Shown here: in pieces, positions 1 to 8,462 of the stretch
How the letters are laid out: each line of letters starts with the position of its first letter
Position numbering within the stretch: position 1 is the stretch's first letter
NCBI RefSeq assembly: GCF_002001015.1
Contig: NZ_MUNO01000022.1
Span: 1-64,000, forward strand
Reading direction: 5' to 3'
Origin: Polaromonas sp. A23
Lineage (GTDB): Bacteria; Pseudomonadota; Gammaproteobacteria; Burkholderiales; Burkholderiaceae_C
Length of the DNA: 64,000 bases
Translations under genes and position numbers: made by a program
Notes under the pieces: model-generated
The model's input: the letters and a program-made list of their open reading frames with translations, nothing else
Told to the model about the DNA's origin: nothing
Database searches by the model: none

Positions 1-570
1 CCCCTAACCCCTCCCTCGCCCCGCTGGGCGATGGAGGGGGACTTCATTTGGCAATGTGTGCTGCTGCCACGTGCAAACATGACTGCCAACTGAGTCCGAC
101 CTGACGCGCTTTGCGCGTCAGGTCTCCCCGAATTTGTCTTGGTATTTTTCTTCGTCCTCCACCCGTCGGGCTGGGCCGAGGAGCGCAGCCGAAAGTGGAT
201 CAGGGCGAGCGATTGTCTGAGCGCAGCGAGTTCGAGCTCGACCCCACTTTCGGCGAGCACCGCAGGTTGCCCCGGAGCGTAGCGCAGGGGACCCAGACCA
301 TCGGGTCGCCTTTCTTTTCCTTAGGTTTCTTTGGCGAAGCAAAGAAAAGTAAGTCGCCCGCCGGGGCGAGACCCGGCTTGCCCGAAGACCCACAGCCGCA
401 CAAGCTTGCACAGGCTTCGACAGGCTCAGCCCGAACGGTGGAAAGTGTGGCGTTAGAGGATCGCCTGCATGGATCCCGGATCAAGTCCGGGATGACAGCC
501 AGCAAGACAAATCGCTATGAATTTAATAGCTACTCACACCCGTATCACAAGGGCCAGAGTAACAAATGAC
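1..570. other. gene-free mosaic of dispersed repeats
   Basis: No credible gene is seen. The stretch is built from several elements typical of dispersed repeats: an arm pair around 320-352 (TTTCTTTGGCGAAGCAAAG and flanks), a segment near 413-442 resembling the widespread CTTCGACAGGCTCAGC repeat, a palindrome at about 472-495 (GATCCCGGATCAAGTCCGGG core), and a family A repeat at 511-562. Open frames crossing it are low-complexity and follow the repeats, so they are not called. Confidence 0.6.
511..562 (+). repeat. family A dispersed repeat, copy 1
   Basis: The consensus I derive from this window is TGCTAT-n-ATAGCT-nCT-GCGCCCG-n-AGGGCTn-GGC: a short AT-rich hairpin followed by a GC-rich one. 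This copy reads CGCTATGAATTTAATAGCTA and then ACACCCG...AAGGGC. It sits just past the stop codon of the ferredoxin gene, which is transcribed toward it. Confidence 0.75.
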
Positions 571-852
571 CTATAAAACCCGCGTCTGCACCGCAGCAGC
601 AGCCGACTCAGCCTGCAAACGCTGATACTTCTGCCAGAGCGTTTCACGGTCTTCAATGAACGCAGGATTGAGAGGAATGCAGGCCACCGGGCAAACCTGC
701 ACACACTGCGGTTCATCGAAATGCCCAACGCATTCGGTGCACCGCTGCGGGTCGATCTCGTAGATTTCCTTGCCCAGGTAAATCGCCTGGTTCGGGCACT
801 CCGGCTCACACACGTCGCAGTTGATGCATTCGTCGGTGATCAGCAAGGCCAT
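571..852 (-). CDS. YfhL-type 2[4Fe-4S] ferredoxin
   Basis: A 93-residue soluble electron carrier. Two cluster-binding motifs are visible: C9-x2-C12-x2-C15-x3-C19 and C38-x2-C41-x8-C50-x3-C54, with a further Cys58. The eight-residue gap in the second motif is typical of the YfhL/Allochromatium-type ferredoxins, which have an unusually low potential second cluster. The gene lies 2 bp downstream of coaD on the same strand, an arrangement common in Burkholderiales, so co-transcription is likely. The physiological partner cannot be read from the sequence. Confidence 0.93.
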   Translation of the reverse strand: MALLITDECINCDVCEPECPNQAIYLGKEIYEIDPQRCTECVGHFDEPQCVQVCPVACIPLNPAFIEDRETLWQKYQRLQAESAAAAVQTRVL

Positions 853-854
853 GC

Positions 855-1364
855 TCAGATGCCTTTCTGTGCGCCCGCGGTGTGTGCCATCCGCAGCGCG
901 GACGCCACGCCGGCGCTGACCATCTGGCTCACATCGCCGCCCAGTTTGCTGATCTCACGCACCAGCGTGCTGCTGATGCATTGCACCGGCGCATCGGGCA
1001 GCAGGAACACGGTATCTACTTGCGGACGCAGCTTGCGGTTCATGGCCGCCATCTGGGCTTCGTAGTCAAAATCGGTGAGGTTGCGCACGCCGCGCACAAC
1101 CGCCACCGCCTGCTGGGCCGCGCAAAAGTCCATGATCAGCCCATCGAAAGGCAGCACGCTGACGTTGGCCATGCCTTTTGTTTCGTCCTGCACCTGTTGC
1201 AGGCGTGCGTCCAAGCTGAACAGGGTCTTCTTGTGGTGCGCTACAGCGACGCCGATCACGAGCCGGTCAAACAGCCCCGCCGCGCGGCGCACGATGTCCT
1301 GGTGCCCGAGTGTGAAGGGGTCAAAAGTGCCGGAATAAACCGCAATGCGGGTGCTGGTAGCCAT
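855..1364 (-). CDS. coaD: phosphopantetheine adenylyltransferase
   Basis: 169 residues, the usual CoaD length. It transfers AMP from ATP to 4'-phosphopantetheine, the penultimate step of coenzyme A synthesis, in the cytosol. The nucleotidyltransferase signature SGTFDPFTLGH is at residues 11-21 (T/HxGH motif) and the second conserved motif ISSTLVRE is near residue 130. It lies between rsmD and the ferredoxin, all on the minus strand. The rsmD-coaD order is widely conserved in bacteria, which supports the assignment. Confidence 0.97.
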   Translation of the reverse strand: MATSTRIAVYSGTFDPFTLGHQDIVRRAAGLFDRLVIGVAVAHHKKTLFSLDARLQQVQDETKGMANVSVLPFDGLIMDFCAAQQAVAVVRGVRNLTDFDYEAQMAAMNRKLRPQVDTVFLLPDAPVQCISSTLVREISKLGGDVSQMVSAGVASALRMAHTAGAQKGI

Positions 1365-1418
1365 GGGCCAATTATGCCCGCCTGCCCGTGGAGCCGCGTG
1401 CCCCTGCCGCCTTCAGGG

Positions 1419-2072
1419 CTACGCCGCCGCGCTCTTGCGCACCAGCAGGTGAAAGTGCACCGCCCCGGCCTTGCCGCTGCGATGCAGCTGCAATCCATAG
1501 TCGGCCAGCGCATCGTCCGACCAGGCCTGCGGCGCTTCCAGGTAGACATAACCGGGCTCGGCCACCACTTGTGCCGCCGCCTTGAGCGCCGGCTCGAACA
1601 GCGGCGAATCAAAGGGCGGGTCCAGGAACACAAGCTGCATGCTGGCGGGCGACGCTCGTCTCAAGGCAGCCAGACCATCACCACGCTCGATCTTCACCAT
1701 GTCCGCATGCAGTTTTGCCTGCAAGGTCTTGAGCTGGTCCACCAGGCCGGGGTCTTGCTCGCACAGCAGCACCTCGGCGGCGCCGCGTGAGGCGGCCTCC
1801 AGCCCCAACGCACCGGTGCCGGCAAACACGTCCATGCAGCGCCAGCCGGTCAGGTCATGACCCAGCCAGTTGAACAAGGTCTCGCGCACGCGGTCTGGCG
1901 TGGGGCGCAAGCCGGGCTTGTTGGGCACTGGCAGTTTGCTGCGTTTGTACTGGCCGCCGATGATGCGGATTTCGCCCGGCGGCACGGTTTTCCGCCCCAC
2001 CACCTTGCCCGACTTGGGACGTGGTGTGGTGGTTCCTGCAGCAGTTTTTTCAGCGGTCGGTGTGTATTTCAT
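1419..2072 (-). CDS. rsmD: 16S rRNA (guanine(966)-N2)-methyltransferase
   Basis: 217 residues. RsmD methylates G966 of 16S rRNA in the assembled 30S subunit using SAM. The family entry motif IRIIGGQYK occurs at about residues 35-43, the SAM-binding motif MDVFAGTGALG at 80-90 and the catalytic DPPF at 151-154. The first 34 residues form a charged extension rich in Lys, Thr and Pro that most homologues lack; a later start cannot be excluded. The start codon overlaps the stop of the upstream M16 gene by 4 bp, suggesting translational coupling. Confidence 0.95.
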   Translation of the reverse strand: MKYTPTAEKTAAGTTTPRPKSGKVVGRKTVPPGEIRIIGGQYKRSKLPVPNKPGLRPTPDRVRETLFNWLGHDLTGWRCMDVFAGTGALGLEAASRGAAEVLLCEQDPGLVDQLKTLQAKLHADMVKIERGDGLAALRRASPASMQLVFLDPPFDSPLFEPALKAAAQVVAEPGYVYLEAPQAWSDDALADYGLQLHRSGKAGAVHFHLLVRKSAAA

Positions 2073-3424
2073 GGTGTGGCGCCTAGGATAACAGTCACCA
2101 TTTTTTCGGGCTGCAGCTTGCGCGCAAATGCGGCCCGCACCTCGGCGGCGCTGACGTTGGCAATCTTGTCGGTCCAGCCGTCCAGGTAGTTCAGCGGCAG
2201 ATCGTTCCAGGAAATATTGCTCAGGTTGCCGAGCAGCTTGCGATTGCTGTCGATCAACAGCGGAAAGCCGCCGATCAGGTTGTCCTTGGCGGCTTTGAGC
2301 TCGGCGGCGGTCGGGCCTTCGGCGACAAAGCGCGCCAGCACCTGCTGCGCGACTTCCATGGCCTGCGCGGCCTGGTCAGGCCGGGTTTGCAGACCTAGCG
2401 TGAAAGCCCCCGCATGCCTGCCCGGCGAGAAATAGCTGAAGACGCTGTAACTCAGGCCCCGTTTTTCCCGCACCTCCTGAGTCAGGCGGGAAACAGCCCC
2501 ACCGCCACCCAAAATGTAGTTGCCCACCGTCAGCGGAAAAAAATCCGGGTCATCGCGCGTGTAGCCGGGCTGGCCAATCATCACATGGGCCTGGGCCGCG
2601 TCAAAGGGGATGCGCAGCACCTGTGCCCGGTCAAGTGGCGGCACTTCCGGCACCACTGGCAAAGGTGGCGCCGTCGCACAATCCATGGCGGGCAAACGCG
2701 ACAACAGCCCGGTCACGAGCTCATCGGCCTTCGCCCGCGACAGTGCACCCACGATGTTCACGCGGACATTGCAGCGGGTGATGTAGGCTGAATGAAAAGC
2801 ACGCATATCGGCAACGCCAATGCGGTTCAGGGTCGCTTCATTCACTTCATACCCATAGGGATGGCCGCTATACACAACCTTGCCAAATTCGCGGGATACC
2901 ACGCTGGCAGGCCGGGTGTACGACTCCTTGAGATTGGCGACCAGCCGTTGCCGGTCGCTTTCCCAGATATCTGCCGGAAAAGACGGTTCGGCAATCTGGC
3001 GCGCCGCCAGTTTCACGGCCTGGTCCAGCAACTCGGGCTCGGTCAGGCTGCGCAGCGAAAAACTGAAACGGTCGGCTCCCGCAGAAGCGCCAAACTGCGC
3101 GCCCAAATCAGCCCAAGCCTCGCCCAGCGCGTTTTCGTCCAATGCCGGCGCACCACCGCGCGCAGCCACGCCTTTGGACAACAGGGATGCAGTCACCCCC
3201 GCCAGCCCGGAGCGATCTGCCGTCACGCGCCGGCTTCCGGCATCAAAATCGAGTTGCACATCCACCATGGCAATGGCCGGGCTTTCGATCAGGTAAACCT
3301 TGGCGCCACTGGCTTGCGTCCAATGCTGCACGGGAATGACCGCATGGGAAAGTAAAGGATAAAAAAGGCCTGTAGCCCAGAGAATCAGGGCGCAGGGAGC
3401 TCTTCTTTTAATAGCAAAAATCAC
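2069..3424 (-). CDS. M16 family peptidase-like protein, non-catalytic partner
   Basis: 451 residues from a GTG at 3424, chosen because AGGAT lies 8-9 nt upstream and the following residues form a signal peptide ending near LLSHA. It has the M16 (pitrilysin/insulinase) fold signatures, including a C-terminal GGGGAVSRL / REKRGLSYSV region, but no HxxEH zinc motif at the N-terminus. It follows an intact M16 gene by 43 bp, the usual arrangement of a catalytic and a structural subunit that form a periplasmic heterodimer. Oddity: the signal-peptide coding DNA (3361-3420) is a family A repeat. An upstream in-frame ATG at 3541 exists but would add a non-homologous 39-residue tail overlapping the previous gene. 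Confidence 0.88.
   Translation of the reverse strand: MIFAIKRRAPCALILWATGLFYPLLSHAVIPVQHWTQASGAKVYLIESPAIAMVDVQLDFDAGSRRVTADRSGLAGVTASLLSKGVAARGGAPALDENALGEAWADLGAQFGASAGADRFSFSLRSLTEPELLDQAVKLAARQIAEPSFPADIWESDRQRLVANLKESYTRPASVVSREFGKVVYSGHPYGYEVNEATLNRIGVADMRAFHSAYITRCNVRVNIVGALSRAKADELVTGLLSRLPAMDCATAPPLPVVPEVPPLDRAQVLRIPFDAAQAHVMIGQPGYTRDDPDFFPLTVGNYILGGGGAVSRLTQEVREKRGLSYSVFSYFSPGRHAGAFTLGLQTRPDQAAQAMEVAQQVLARFVAEGPTAAELKAAKDNLIGGFPLLIDSNRKLLGNLSNISWNDLPLNYLDGWTDKIANVSAAEVRAAFARKLQPEKMVTVILGATP
3361..3420 (-). repeat. family A repeat, copy 2 (inside signal-peptide codons)
   Basis: On the minus strand it reads TGCTATTAAAAGAAGAGCTC, then CTGCGCCCTGA...TGGGCTACAGGCC, matching the family A consensus end to end. 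It is translated as roughly residues 2-21 of the downstream M16-like protein. Confidence 0.75.
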
Positions 3425-3467
3425 TTTAGCATCCTGGAAAATGGTTGTAGGAAAACAGTACCAGTCA

Positions 3468-4895
3468 TCAATGCCTGAGTGAGCCCGGCGCCTGGTGTGG
3501 CGGGCGATTCGGGTCCAGCGGCTGCGGCAGCAAGGTGGCAATGGTCAGCTGGTCGTCACCAAAATAGCGAGCGGCCACGGCCTGCACCTCGGCGCTGGTG
3601 ATGGTGCGCAACTGGGCAATGAGCCGCGTGTCCGTGTCGAGCGGCAATCCATTGATCCAGTAAGTGCCGAGCTCCCGGGCCTGGCTGAACACGGCATCAA
3701 GCTTGTAAGTCTCATGGGCAGCCCACTGGGTTTTGACGCGCTTGAGTTCAGCCTCACTGACACCGTTGCTTGCAACCAGCGCCAACTGCTGGCGCAAGGC
3801 ATCGGCCACCTGGGCGGCGGTTTTGCCCGCAGCAGGTACGCCGTCAAGTGTAAAAACCTGTGGGCCGCGTCCTATGAGGCCATTGGACGCACCTGCACTG
3901 TCTGCCAGGCGGTTGGCGCCCTGCGTCAAGGCCCGGTCCAGCCGTGCCCCGCTGTAGCCGTCCAGCACGGAAGCCAGCATGGTCAGGGCCAACGCGTCAC
4001 GGTTAAAGGCATCACTGCCCTCTTTCGCGTCCGGAGAACGCAAGCCCGGCACCTTGAACGACAGGCTCACATAGGCCTGGCTCGCAGCGGCCTTGAAGTC
4101 CATCCGGCGCAAGCCTGTCTGCAGGGGTTCCACGCGCGGTTTGCGCGCTGGCACAGCCCGAGCAGACATGCCACCATAATATTTTTCAGCCAGCCGCCGC
4201 ACCTGCGGCACGTCCACATCACCAGCCACCACCACTACCGCATTGCCAGGCACATACCAACGGCGATAGAAGTCACGCGCGTCGTCGGGGGTCATGGCCT
4301 CCAGATCGCTCATCCAACCCACCACCGGGCGCCGGTAGGGTGAGGCGAGAAAAGTCATGGCATTGGCGGCTTCATACATCAGCGCACGCGGCGAATCTTC
4401 GGTGCGCAGGCGTCGCTCTTCCTTGACGACTTCAATTTCCTTTTCAAATTCTTCGTTGCTCCACTGGTTGCGCGCAAAGCGGTCAGCCTCCAGGCGCATC
4501 ACCTCCTCGAGCTTGTCCGAGGGGATCTGCTGGTAGTAGCCGGTCGCATCACGCATCGTGAACGCATTCTCGCGGCCTCCCAATGCAGCAACGCGGCGTG
4601 AAAACTCGCCCGGTTTCATGTCAGGCGTTCCCTTGAACAACATATGTTCCAGCACATGAGCGACACCGGTGGTGCCATCCACCTCGTCCATGGAGCCGAC
4701 CCGTACCCAGAGCATGTGGGCCGCCGTGGGCGCACGCCGGTCGGTCTTGACGATGACGGTCAAGCCGTTGGAAAGCTGGAACTGGGTGACGGGGGGAGCG
4801 GTCTGGGCCCACGACGGGCTTGCCAGAAAGAAGCTGAGGGCGAGGGGAAAGAGAGCGTTGCGTGAGGGGGTCGGGAAGCGGGTAAACATGCCCAT
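3468..4895 (-). CDS. M16 family zinc metallopeptidase, catalytic subunit
   Basis: 475 residues. The N-terminus has a signal peptide (MGMFTRFP..., cleavage near SWAQ at residue 31), so the protein is exported. The inverted zinc motif HVLEH is at residues 80-84 (H80, E83, H84), with the distal acidic cluster EEFEKEIEVVKEE further on. The start at 4895 was chosen for AAGGA just upstream; ATGs at 4889 and 4919 are alternatives. The divergent ftsY starts 53 bp away. With the next gene it likely forms a heterodimeric processing peptidase; the substrate is unknown. Confidence 0.93.
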   Translation of the reverse strand: MGMFTRFPTPSRNALFPLALSFFLASPSWAQTAPPVTQFQLSNGLTVIVKTDRRAPTAAHMLWVRVGSMDEVDGTTGVAHVLEHMLFKGTPDMKPGEFSRRVAALGGRENAFTMRDATGYYQQIPSDKLEEVMRLEADRFARNQWSNEEFEKEIEVVKEERRLRTEDSPRALMYEAANAMTFLASPYRRPVVGWMSDLEAMTPDDARDFYRRWYVPGNAVVVVAGDVDVPQVRRLAEKYYGGMSARAVPARKPRVEPLQTGLRRMDFKAAASQAYVSLSFKVPGLRSPDAKEGSDAFNRDALALTMLASVLDGYSGARLDRALTQGANRLADSAGASNGLIGRGPQVFTLDGVPAAGKTAAQVADALRQQLALVASNGVSEAELKRVKTQWAAHETYKLDAVFSQARELGTYWINGLPLDTDTRLIAQLRTITSAEVQAVAARYFGDDQLTIATLLPQPLDPNRPPHQAPGSLRH

Positions 4896-4947
4896 GAAAT
4901 CCTTCGTGGTGTGTTTCATAGAATAGTGTGACTCCAAAGTACAACCA

Positions 4948-6075
4948 ATGTTCAGTTTCTTCAAGAAAAAAAAGCCCACCGCTTCGCCCGAACCCACTCC
5001 GGCAGCAAGCCCTGCCTTGCCTGAAGCTCCGGCTGCAGGTGCCACGGCAGCACCGCCGGGCAGCGCAGTTGCGAGTGGCGGTTTGATCGGCAGCGCGCTC
5101 GTCACCCCGATCGACATTCCTTTGCCCGGTGCGATTCCTGCCAATCGCGAGCATTGGGTCAGCAAACTGCGTTCCGGACTGAACAAGACCGGGGCAAGTA
5201 TTTCGGGTGTCTTCACCGGCAACCGCATTGACGATGCACTGTACGAAGATCTCGAATCCGCGTTGCTGATGGCCGATGCCGGGACAGGCGCCACCACCTA
5301 TCTGCTCGATGAGGTCAAACAGCGCGTGAAGGAGAGCGGCGTCACGCACCCGGTCGCTGTGAAGAACATCCTGACGGAATCACTCGCACAATTGCTCAGG
5401 CCATTGGAGCAGGCTCTGGTAATCGGCGAGTACAAACCGACTGTGATCATGGTGGCCGGTGTCAATGGTGCCGGCAAGACCACATCGATAGGCAAGCTCA
5501 CGCGACACCTTGCCAGCGAAGGCGCGTCGGTGCTGCTGGCCGCGGCCGATACCTTTCGCGCCGCTGCGCGCGAACAGCTTGAAGTCTGGGCCGACAGGAA
5601 CATGGTGGAGATCGTCAGCCAGGAAGGCGGCGATCCGGCAGCGGTGAGTTTTGATGCGGTTAACGCCGGCAAGGCGCGAGGCAAGGACGTGGTGCTGGTG
5701 GACACCGCCGGGCGCCTGCCCACGCAGCTGCATCTGATGGAAGAGCTGCGCAAGATCAAGCGCGTGGTCGGTAAAGCGGATGTCACGGCACCACACGAAA
5801 TCCTTCTTGTCATTGACGGCAACACCGGGCAAAACGCGCTGAGCCAGGTCAAGGCTTTTGACGACACCCTTCAGCTCACAGGCCTGATCGTCACCAAACT
5901 CGACGGAACAGCCAAGGGCGGAGTGCTCGCCGCCATCGCGCTGTGGGCACGGGAGCGCGCAAAAAATTCGCCCGGCCTGCGGCCCGTGCCGGTCTATTTC
6001 ATCGGCGTTGGCGAAAAGCTGGAAGACCTCGAGACCTTTAACGCCCGCGAATTTGCTCACGCCCTGCTGTCATGA
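4948..6075 (+). CDS. ftsY: signal recognition particle receptor FtsY
   Basis: 375 residues. FtsY is the membrane-associated SRP receptor GTPase for co-translational insertion of inner-membrane proteins. After an N-terminal MFSFFKKKK patch and an Ala/Pro-rich A domain come the N domain and the G domain: G1 GVNGAGKTT from residue 171, then DTFRAAAREQL, DTAGRLPTQ and TKLDGTAKGG. The A domain is short, as in other beta-proteobacteria. It is divergent from the M16 gene pair. Confidence 0.97.
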   Translation: MFSFFKKKKPTASPEPTPAASPALPEAPAAGATAAPPGSAVASGGLIGSALVTPIDIPLPGAIPANREHWVSKLRSGLNKTGASISGVFTGNRIDDALYEDLESALLMADAGTGATTYLLDEVKQRVKESGVTHPVAVKNILTESLAQLLRPLEQALVIGEYKPTVIMVAGVNGAGKTTSIGKLTRHLASEGASVLLAAADTFRAAAREQLEVWADRNMVEIVSQEGGDPAAVSFDAVNAGKARGKDVVLVDTAGRLPTQLHLMEELRKIKRVVGKADVTAPHEILLVIDGNTGQNALSQVKAFDDTLQLTGLIVTKLDGTAKGGVLAAIALWARERAKNSPGLRPVPVYFIGVGEKLEDLETFNAREFAHALLS

Positions 6076-6087
6076 CTCTTCCGGCTG

Positions 6088-7089
6088 TCAGGCGGCGCCC
6101 AGCCGTAGCAGCAACACGCCCAGCACGACGAACAAAACGATAAAAACCGTCTCGCCCAGCAACATGGCCACTGGCTTCCAGCCCAGCTTGAGCAGGTCTT
6201 CAAAACTGGTCTTCACCCCCGCAGCGGCAATCGCTGTCACCAACATCCAGCGCGAAGCGTCGCCCGCCACCTGGGCCACCGCCGGGGTAATCGTGCCCAC
6301 ACTGGCCAGCATTACCAGCACCACAAAAGCCAGCAGGAAACCGGGAACCAGGGGCACTTCGGTGTCCGGGGTTTTGACTGCCGGGTGATGGCGGTAAAGC
6401 ACCGCAATCACCAACACCACCGGCATGAGCAGCATCACGCGAAAAAGCTTGACCAGCGTGGCAACATCGCCGGCCTGTGGGCCGAGCATCATTCCGGCAG
6501 CCACCACCTGTGCCACATCGTGGATAGAGCCTCCGAGCACAATGCCCGCCTGCACAGGCACCAGGCCGATCAGATTCAGCGCGAAGGGGTAGACCACCAT
6601 CGCGGTGGTTGAAAGCACCGTGACACCAACCACGGCCAGCAACGTAAAGCGTTCGTTCTCACGGGTTTGCGGCAACACGGACGATACCGCCAAGGCAGCC
6701 GATGCGCCACAAATGGCCACGGCGCTGCCGGTCAGCAAGCCCTGCTCCCGCGTACTTCCGAGCCAGCGTGCCAGCAGAACGCCCAACAATATCGTCAACA
6801 AGACCGCCAGCACCATCAGCACAGCCGTCTGCACGCCAAGCGCTGCAACCTGCGCAAACGTGATGCGCGCACCGAGCAGGGCCACGCCGACGCGCAGCAC
6901 CGTACGGCCGCAAAAGTTGATGCCCGGTGCGGCCTGCGGGTCGCGGCTGAGGAAGTGAAACGCCAGCCCTATCAACAGGGCATACAGCAGTTGCGGCCCG
7001 CCATAGTGTTCCGAAATAAATGTAGCTGCCAGTGCAATCACCAGGCACACCAGCACGCCCGGCGCATGGGCGGCCAACTTTTTCCGCAT
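6088..7089 (-). CDS. YeiH/UPF0324 family putative sulfate (sulfite) exporter
   Basis: 333 residues with about ten hydrophobic helices spread along its length, e.g. APGVLVCLVIALAATFISE and AVLMVLAVLLTILLGVLLAR. This is the YeiH family, annotated as putative sulfate exporters. The start at 7089 (MRKKLAAH) was preferred to an upstream ATG at 7152 that would overlap the GntR gene by 29 bp. It follows the GntR gene on the minus strand and is divergent from suyA, so it belongs to the same locus. Because SuyAB releases sulfite, a role in removing sulfite or sulfate is a reasonable inference. It converges on ftsY with a 12 bp gap. Confidence 0.85.
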   Translation of the reverse strand: MRKKLAAHAPGVLVCLVIALAATFISEHYGGPQLLYALLIGLAFHFLSRDPQAAPGINFCGRTVLRVGVALLGARITFAQVAALGVQTAVLMVLAVLLTILLGVLLARWLGSTREQGLLTGSAVAICGASAALAVSSVLPQTRENERFTLLAVVGVTVLSTTAMVVYPFALNLIGLVPVQAGIVLGGSIHDVAQVVAAGMMLGPQAGDVATLVKLFRVMLLMPVVLVIAVLYRHHPAVKTPDTEVPLVPGFLLAFVVLVMLASVGTITPAVAQVAGDASRWMLVTAIAAAGVKTSFEDLLKLGWKPVAMLLGETVFIVLFVVLGVLLLRLGAA

Positions 7090-7123
7090 AACGCCAATCA
7101 CGATGTGAAAGCCATGTGATGGT

Positions 7124-7948
7124 TCATGCTTTTTTGGAAAGCACACTGACATAGTCGTGTGCCTGCGTGTTGATGAATGAAACCCGGTACTCGACCGGCT
7201 TGTCCCCGAACGTCAGCGCCAGCCGGTGAACTTCCATCACCGGCGCACCTGCCGGGAGCGACAGTACGGCTGCCACAACTTTGCTGGCGGCCGAGGCCCG
7301 CGCGCGCTCCTGGGCGCGGAGCACGGTGATGCCGAAGTCGGTCTGGTAAAGCGCATATACCGTGCTGGCACGTTCAACGAAGCGTTTTTCCGTCAGGTTG
7401 CGAAACATGGCAGTCGACAACACCAGCCGGTCCAGAACCACCACCTTCCCGCGCAGCGACAGCTTGTTGTCTATCCGGAACACCGGATCACCGAGCTTGA
7501 TCCTCAGGGCACGGGCCTCGCCTGCATCGGCTTTGTCGCGGCTAAAGCCGAGGCAGGCAATGTCCGGAAATTCCTGTTCGGAGGTAGGTTCGTTGTCTTC
7601 AGGGTCCTGGCGGCGCTCCACGTGAAAAAACTGAAACATGAAACGCGCCCGGTTGTGCGGCGCGACGAACGTTCCTTTTCCCTGGCGCCGCACCAGCACA
7701 TGCTCATGTACCAGTTCGTCGACTGCATGGCGCAACGTACCCACGCTCACCTGCAGCTGTGACGCCAGTGCGGACTCGCTGGGCAGGGGCTTTCCTGGTC
7801 CGTAGTGCCCCGCTTCGATGATTTTTTGCAGCGCCTTTTTAACCTGGCGGTAAAGAGGCAGGGACTCATCGCCGGACGGGGTCTTGGACTCAGACTTGCT
7901 TTTTGTTTTCACCGGGCCATTGGACCACCGCAGGGTGGGGTCGTACAA
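7124..7948 (-). CDS. GntR family (HutC/UTRA-type) transcriptional regulator
   Basis: 274 residues. An N-terminal winged helix (PLYRQVKKALQKIIEAG ... LPSESALASQLQVSVGTLRHAVDELV, about residues 30-90) is followed by a UTRA-like ligand domain ending VEYRVSFINTQAHDYVSV. It is transcribed away from suyA with an 81 bp shared upstream region, which suggests that it controls both directions. The first 12-25 residues are low-complexity, so a downstream GTG (near 7912) could be the true start. The ligand is unknown; sulfolactate or a derivative is the obvious candidate. Confidence 0.88.
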   Translation of the reverse strand: MYDPTLRWSNGPVKTKSKSESKTPSGDESLPLYRQVKKALQKIIEAGHYGPGKPLPSESALASQLQVSVGTLRHAVDELVHEHVLVRRQGKGTFVAPHNRARFMFQFFHVERRQDPEDNEPTSEQEFPDIACLGFSRDKADAGEARALRIKLGDPVFRIDNKLSLRGKVVVLDRLVLSTAMFRNLTEKRFVERASTVYALYQTDFGITVLRAQERARASAASKVVAAVLSLPAGAPVMEVHRLALTFGDKPVEYRVSFINTQAHDYVSVLSKKA

Positions 7949-8029
7949 GTCATTTATATGAGTGAATTGACAAGCCGCTGCCCCTGCCTAGACTGGCGAT
8001 TCGATTCAACTTCGACCTCTGGAAAATCA

Positions 8030-8311
8030 ATGATTCATTTTGTATTACATGACGCCAAAGACACCGTGGCCGTTGTCGTGGTGGAAGGCGTGACTTCCGG
8101 CACCGAGATGACCGGCTGGATCATGGACGAAGACCGCATGATCAAGGTCAAGGCGCAACAGGACATTCCCATCGGCCACAAGGTGGCGCTTAAAGACATG
8201 GCCGTCGGCGATACCGTGTGGAAATACGGCATCGACATGGGCAAAGTGGTGGCCGGTATCAAGGCCGGTCAACACGCCCACGTGCACAACATCAAGACTA
8301 AAAGGTGGTGA
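8030..8311 (+). CDS. suyA: (2R)-sulfolactate sulfo-lyase alpha subunit (SuyA-like)
   Basis: 93 residues forming one SAF domain (UxaA N-terminal family). The family includes the small subunits of altronate dehydratase and of sulfolactate sulfo-lyase. The C-terminal HVHNIKTKRW matches my recollection of SuyA proteins. With SuyB it would cleave (R)-sulfolactate to pyruvate and sulfite in the cytosol. The ATG at 8030 gives the compact family length; the longer frame upstream is not protein-like. Altronate dehydratase is the alternative, but the neighbouring SlcC- and ComC-type dehydrogenases and the absence of uronate genes favour sulfolactate. Confidence 0.8.
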   Translation: MIHFVLHDAKDTVAVVVVEGVTSGTEMTGWIMDEDRMIKVKAQQDIPIGHKVALKDMAVGDTVWKYGIDMGKVVAGIKAGQHAHVHNIKTKRW

Positions 8312-8437
8312 TTTGACGACCCATCCGGCTACTGCGCGGCCCGCATGCGTCGTTGCGAATCCTCGCCGGGTGTTACCCCGGCTGCGGTTCACGCCTCGCC
8401 TGCAGGCCGCTCGCTACGCCGGCTGAGCCATCAAATT
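8312..8437. repeat. imperfect inverted repeat between suyA and suyB
   Basis: A GC-rich spacer whose ends pair imperfectly: the arm at about 8312-8345 (TTTGACGACCCATCCGGCTA...) is complementary to the arm at about 8403-8437 (...TACGCCGGCTGAGCCATCAA). No gene is visible. It could be a dispersed extragenic element or an mRNA hairpin setting the suyA:suyB ratio. Confidence 0.55.
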
Positions 8438-8462
8438 CGTCAAAAAAATTTAAGGATCCCCC

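Noticed and set aside
111..569. 152-codon open frame over the first 0.5 kb
   Set aside because: It is read through several dispersed repeats, has no domain, no credible ribosome-binding site, and an equally long frame exists on the other strand.
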